A stretch of 8,545 nt of DNA from Acidobacteriota bacterium (lineage in GTDB: Bacteria > Acidobacteriota > Thermoanaerobaculia > Gp7-AA8), in NCBI GenBank assembly GCA_003223695.1, contig QHVY01000251.1, positions 1-8,545 on the forward strand, in the 5' to 3' direction. Positions 5,458 through 8,545 of this stretch are shown one piece after another (position 1 is the stretch's first letter; each line of letters begins with the position of its first letter). Below the pieces are notes generated by a model. It saw only the letters and a list, made by a program, of their open reading frames with translations, was not told the DNA's origin and did no database searches. The translations under genes were made by a program, and so were the position numbers.

Positions 5458-6473
5458 ACATCCGCGAGACGCTCGAGAAAATCGAGTCCGACACGCTCGT
5501 CGCTCGCGCCGCGAAAAGCGCCGAGACGCGAGGCCGCGATCGCCCGGAGCCTGAAGACGATCTGAGGCCGTCGTATCAGCGCGACCGCGATCGCATCATT
5601 CATTGCAAGGCGTTTCGCCGTCTCAAGCACAAAACGCAGGTGTTCCTCGCGCCCGAAGGCGATCATTACCGCACGCGGCTCACGCATGTGCTCGAAGTAA
5701 CGCAGATCGGCCGCACGATCGCTAAGTCGTTGCGTCTCAATGAGGTCCTCACTGAAGCCATCGGCCTCGGCCACGATCTCGGCCATTCCGCATTCGGCCA
5801 CGCGGGAGAAGCCGCGCTCAACAAACTCGTGAAGGGCGGCTTCGATCATTACCGGCAGTCAGTGCGCGTAGTTGAAGTCCTCGAAGATCTGAATCTCACC
5901 ATCGAGGTACGTGACGGAATTCTCAAACATTCAAAGGGAGAGAAGGGCGAGCTCCTGCGACGACGGCCGAAATCGCGCGCGCTCACGCTCGAAGGCGACA
6001 TCGTGCGCATCTCCGACATCATCGCGTACGTCAATCACGACATCGATGACGGCATCCGCGCTGGTCTGCTCGCCGAAGATGACATTCCGAAAGAGATTCG
6101 GAAAACGCTGGGCCGCACCGGAAGCGAGCGGATCGATCGCATGGTTCGTGACGTGATCGCCGAGACGCTCGCCTGCGACTACGACGCGATCATGATGTCC
6201 GCCGACGTGCTGCAGGCGCTCGAGGAGCTGAGGGCGTTCATGTTCGGCAATCTGTATCTGACGCCGGCTGTTCGGAGCGAATTCGAGAAAGCGCAACTGG
6301 TGCTCACAACACTGTTCCAGTACGTCACGGCGCATCCGCAGGAATTCTTCGGCGATCCCGCTCTGCGGGACGAGCCGGTCGAGCGGCTGGCGGTCGACTT
6401 CATCGCCGGCATGACCGACCGCTATGCGATCAATTTGTATGAACGTTTATTTGTGCCGAAAGCGCGGGTCTGA
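5454..6473 (+). CDS. dgt: Deoxyguanosinetriphosphate triphosphohydrolase-like protein (HD domain)
   Basis: This HD-superfamily hydrolase would release triphosphate from dGTP or related dNTPs and so influence nucleotide pools. The open frame runs further upstream, but the ATG at 5454 overlaps the GNAT stop (ATGA) and gives a 339-residue product with the expected N-terminus. Motifs in order: the YQRDRDRIIHCKAFRRLKHKTQVF block (41-64), RTRLTHVLEVTQIGR with metal ligand H78, GLGHDLGHSAFGHAGE with H107/D108, FDHYRQSVRVVE (130-141), ILKHSKG (156-162) and the D188 region RISDIIAYVNHDIDDGIRAG (185-204). All four HD metal ligands are present. Length matches the shorter dgt-like subfamily rather than the ~500-residue E. 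coli Dgt. Its end is 6 bases from the convergent HU gene and I see no intrinsic terminator between them. Confidence 0.95.
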   Translation: MNIRETLEKIESDTLVARAAKSAETRGRDRPEPEDDLRPSYQRDRDRIIHCKAFRRLKHKTQVFLAPEGDHYRTRLTHVLEVTQIGRTIAKSLRLNEVLTEAIGLGHDLGHSAFGHAGEAALNKLVKGGFDHYRQSVRVVEVLEDLNLTIEVRDGILKHSKGEKGELLRRRPKSRALTLEGDIVRISDIIAYVNHDIDDGIRAGLLAEDDIPKEIRKTLGRTGSERIDRMVRDVIAETLACDYDAIMMSADVLQALEELRAFMFGNLYLTPAVRSEFEKAQLVLTTLFQYVTAHPQEFFGDPALRDEPVERLAVDFIAGMTDRYAINLYERLFVPKARV

Positions 6474-6479
6474 GCTCGC

Positions 6480-6788
6480 TTACTTCCGGCCGCTTTTTGC
6501 CGCACGGCGCGGCGCGTTAACCGACTCGCGAAGATCCTTCCCCGCCTTGAAGCGGACGTTCTTCGAGGCAGGAATCGTGATTTTCTCGCTCGTCCGAGGA
6601 TTGCGGCCTTCGCGCGCTTTGCGCTGTGTGACGTTGAAGCTGCCGAGCCCGGGCACTGCGCAGCGCTCTCCGCGCTGACACGACTCGGAGATGTAATTCA
6701 CGAACGCATCAAACGCTGCCGAAGCTTCTTTTTTCGAAATGCCGGCCTGATCGGCAATGGCGTTGATGACGTCGGCCTTTCCTGCCAT
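6480..6788 (-). CDS. hup: HU-family DNA-binding protein
   Basis: This histone-like nucleoid protein is 102 residues and would bind and bend DNA as a dimer. The N-terminal helices (KADVINAIADQAGISKKEASAAFDAF, 4-29) and the beta-arm signature GRNPRTSEKITIPASKNVRFKAGKDL (61-86) are standard; P64 in GRNP corresponds to the intercalating proline of the family. A short basic tail (PRRAAKSGRK) extends beyond the usual ~90 residues. Two cysteines (37 and 43) are a minor oddity. The ATG at 6788 is preceded by a strong AGGAGG, and a good promoter lies upstream, in keeping with high expression. IHF is less likely, but HU and IHF subunits cannot be cleanly separated by sequence alone. Confidence 0.95.
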   Translation of the reverse strand: MAGKADVINAIADQAGISKKEASAAFDAFVNYISESCQRGERCAVPGLGSFNVTQRKAREGRNPRTSEKITIPASKNVRFKAGKDLRESVNAPRRAAKSGRK

Positions 6789-6797
6789 AAAACTCTT

Positions 6798-6803
6798 CCT
6801 CCT
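6798..6803 (-). promoter_or_regulatory. Strong Shine-Dalgarno of the HU gene
   Basis: AGGAGG on the minus strand lies nine bases before the HU ATG. It is the strongest ribosome binding site in the window and fixes the start at 6788. Confidence 0.85.
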
Positions 6804-6826
6804 GTTTGGTACGGGTACGGAGCGAC

Positions 6827-6855
6827 AATCTAGGTGAAGGATGTAGGTTTGTCAA
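6827..6855 (-). promoter_or_regulatory. Sigma70-type promoter of the HU gene
   Basis: On the minus strand a perfect TTGACA (6855-6850) is followed by a 17-base spacer and TAGATT (6832-6827, four of six matches to TATAAT). Transcription would start near 6820, giving a leader of about 30 bases before the HU ATG. The -35 lies within the last codons of the GH15 gene and the -10 overlaps that gene's TAG stop. Confidence 0.65.
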
Positions 6856-8545
6856 CGGCCCTGCCCGATGATTTTTCTTCATCCGATCGCGCTGTTTTTT
6901 CCAAAGCGTTTTGTCTCAGTTCGCGAATACATTCGAGATACCCGCGAACAACGGAAACGACCTGCGCGTGACTCCACGTGAACGGCGACACCGAAAGTGG
7001 AGCGCCGGTGAATGGATGAATTTGCTCCGGCAACACCAGGGACGGACGCGCTTTCGATCGCACCCAGCGCACCAGATCGAGCGCCGATTGCAGCTCGGCG
7101 ACTGAAGTAGCGCGAGCAATTGCATGCTCTGCAAGCCATAGCGTGCAAATCAGCCATGGATTGCCCGGCTCGGCCGGTGCGGCGTCGCCAACGCGCTGAT
7201 AAGAATCATTTTCATATCGGGCAAGACCGCCGACTTCGGTCTGCACCCACAGTTTGTCGCGAACGGCGCGCATCGTCCCCTCGACCATCGCGCTCTCCGC
7301 AGGAAAGGCGCCGAGGTAGAACGTGGCGAAGGCGGAAGCGTCGATGGTGCGGTCGAGCTGCAGCGATCCATCCTGCACGGTCAGGCCGCGCGCGAAGCGG
7401 GTTTCATCTTCGATCCAGAGATGGCGAACCATCGCATCGCGAATCTCCGCGGCGATCGAGAGACATCGCGTCCGTCGCTCCTGTTCGTTGAACAAATTCG
7501 CCAGATCCGCCGCGGCGTTCATTGCCGCGCACACCGCCGAACATGTGAACGTGAAGACGCCCCACCGCTCCTCCCACATGTCGAAGCTCGGCAGCGGAAG
7601 GCCGGTCTCCGGATCGCGGAAAGCGATCATGAATTCGATCGGCTGCAGAACCAGGCGCTTGTAAACCGAGCGAACGAAATCGAGATCGCGATTGCGATCG
7701 TAATGCCGTGCGAGAAGCCACACGACGAGCGCGGTTTCGTCTTCCTGAATCGGCAGTTGCTTCCGCCCGTCGCGCAGCCAGGGATTCCATGATGGAGCGA
7801 GCGATCCATCAGGCGTGTATTTGTGAAGGAAGTAGCCGCTGTTGCTGATCGTATCGTTTGCGAACGTCAGGAATCGACGCGCCACTTCGGGAAAACCGGC
7901 GCGATCCACCGCATCGGACACGAACGCTGCGTCGCGCGGCCATACGTACGAATAGTGATCGTTGTGGCCCCACTCGATATCCGAATCGCACGCGGCGACG
8001 ATGCCTCCGTCGCGATCGCAATGCGCGCGAATCACCAGAATCGATCGACGATAAAGCTCGATGATCTCATCCGGCAAATCGCGAAGGTCTTCGTTGCCTT
8101 TGTTGATCCATGTGTACCAAAGCGATGCCGTCCGCGCGATCACGCGCGATGGAGTGTCGGCGATGATGTTCGCGTCGAGCTGTCGCACGTCGCCATAACG
8201 AACTCCAGCGCAGATCCAGTAAAACGCCGTGGCGTTTCCGTGCGGTTCAATGGTCAGCGTGACGGCGACGGTCGAATCGACCGCTCCCTGCTGAATTGCG
8301 TTCATCGACAGTTTGCCGTCCTCGGCATCGCGCCATGTTCCCTCGCTGCCGCCGATGCCGCTCCGGCCGCACGCGTACTCCTCGACCCCGGCGCCGGTTT
8401 CCGTGGCCACGTTGATGAGGAAGTAGCGCTTCGATTTGTAGTGAATGATGCTGCGCGATTCGGGATCGAACATCGCCGTGTCGCCGCTGGCGTTGCCGTA
8501 CAAGGTCAAATCGTGGTGAAAGAAAAGTTTGACCGTGCGCGCCTC
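6830..8545 (-). CDS. Glycoside hydrolase family 15 (glucoamylase-type) protein, 5' end outside window
   Basis: This alpha-glucosidic exo-hydrolase (glucoamylase, glucodextranase or trehalase-type) is open to the right edge. The apparent start at 8509 is only a TTG within the frame. The reading continues upstream as EARTVKLFFHHDLTLYGN, which matches the family's N-terminal beta-sandwich, so the true start is beyond 8545. Numbering from the first in-window codon, the catalytic domain shows GHNDHYSYVWPRDAAF (193-208), DMWEERWGVFTFTC (322-335) with the putative general acid at E325/E326, and LPEQIHPFTGAPLSVSPFTWSHA (505-527) with the general base at E507. No signal peptide can be judged because the N-terminus is missing. 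The last ~35 residues are charged and poorly conserved, and the end overlaps the HU promoter. The precise substrate cannot be decided; bacterial relatives of this layout act on short alpha-glucans or trehalose. Confidence 0.95.
   Translation of the reverse strand, partial: EARTVKLFFHHDLTLYGNASGDTAMFDPESRSIIHYKSKRYFLINVATETGAGVEEYACGRSGIGGSEGTWRDAEDGKLSMNAIQQGAVDSTVAVTLTIEPHGNATAFYWICAGVRYGDVRQLDANIIADTPSRVIARTASLWYTWINKGNEDLRDLPDEIIELYRRSILVIRAHCDRDGGIVAACDSDIEWGHNDHYSYVWPRDAAFVSDAVDRAGFPEVARRFLTFANDTISNSGYFLHKYTPDGSLAPSWNPWLRDGRKQLPIQEDETALVVWLLARHYDRNRDLDFVRSVYKRLVLQPIEFMIAFRDPETGLPLPSFDMWEERWGVFTFTCSAVCAAMNAAADLANLFNEQERRTRCLSIAAEIRDAMVRHLWIEDETRFARGLTVQDGSLQLDRTIDASAFATFYLGAFPAESAMVEGTMRAVRDKLWVQTEVGGLARYENDSYQRVGDAAPAEPGNPWLICTLWLAEHAIARATSVAELQSALDLVRWVRSKARPSLVLPEQIHPFTGAPLSVSPFTWSHAQVVSVVRGYLECIRELRQNALEKTARSDEEKSSGRAVDKPTSFT

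Noticed and set aside
6440..6520. Bidirectional terminator between the converging dGTPase and HU genes
   Set aside because: A ttttt run is present (6495 region), but it has no convincing GC-rich stem-loop directly before it on either strand and lies inside HU coding sequence.

Overview
The window is a GC-rich, gene-dense piece of a bacterial chromosome from a diderm (Gram-negative-type) organism. It carries the permease and ATPase of an Mla-type lipid transporter, which acts in outer-membrane lipid trafficking, next to an alanine racemase for peptidoglycan. The dispersed-repeat style and gene mix would fit an environmental phylum such as Acidobacteriota. That placement is a guess: there is no rRNA or other phylogenetic marker here.

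Layout. On the minus strand, positions 3299 down to 1 hold a tight run in the order SDR oxidoreductase, alanine racemase (alr), MlaE-type permease, MlaF-type ATPase (cut by the left edge). alr starts inside the end of the SDR gene, mlaE starts 5-11 bases after alr, and mlaE and mlaF share a TGATG stop/start, so this reads as one operon. Divergently, on the plus strand from 3413 to 6473, lie a PuuD-like (urate oxidase membrane-domain) protein, a PhzF-family protein, a GNAT acetyltransferase and a dGTPase-like HD hydrolase. The last three overlap at their stops and starts. On the minus strand from the right edge to 6480 lie a GH15 glucoamylase-type hydrolase (5' end outside the window) and an HU-family nucleoid protein. 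HU has its own good sigma70-type promoter overlapping the GH15 stop codon. The dGTPase and HU genes converge with a 6-base gap. There is no gene-free stretch over 300 bases; the only real intergenic spaces are 3300-3412, 4202-4273 and 6789-6829.

The most interesting content is not a new operon but small structured repeats. A 53-base cloverleaf-like palindrome sits in frame inside alr, in the linker between its two domains, much as Rickettsia palindromic elements sit inside genes. A second repeat-like sequence appears to supply a foreign C-terminal tail to the same protein. A nested palindrome lies in the divergent promoter region, and a set of 9-base-period repeats arranged as an inverted repeat fills the gap before the PhzF gene. 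The PhzF-family gene appears to have lost, in frame, exactly the segment that normally carries the second catalytic motif (DPVTGSAH). The remaining genes look like ordinary intact housekeeping or metabolic genes.
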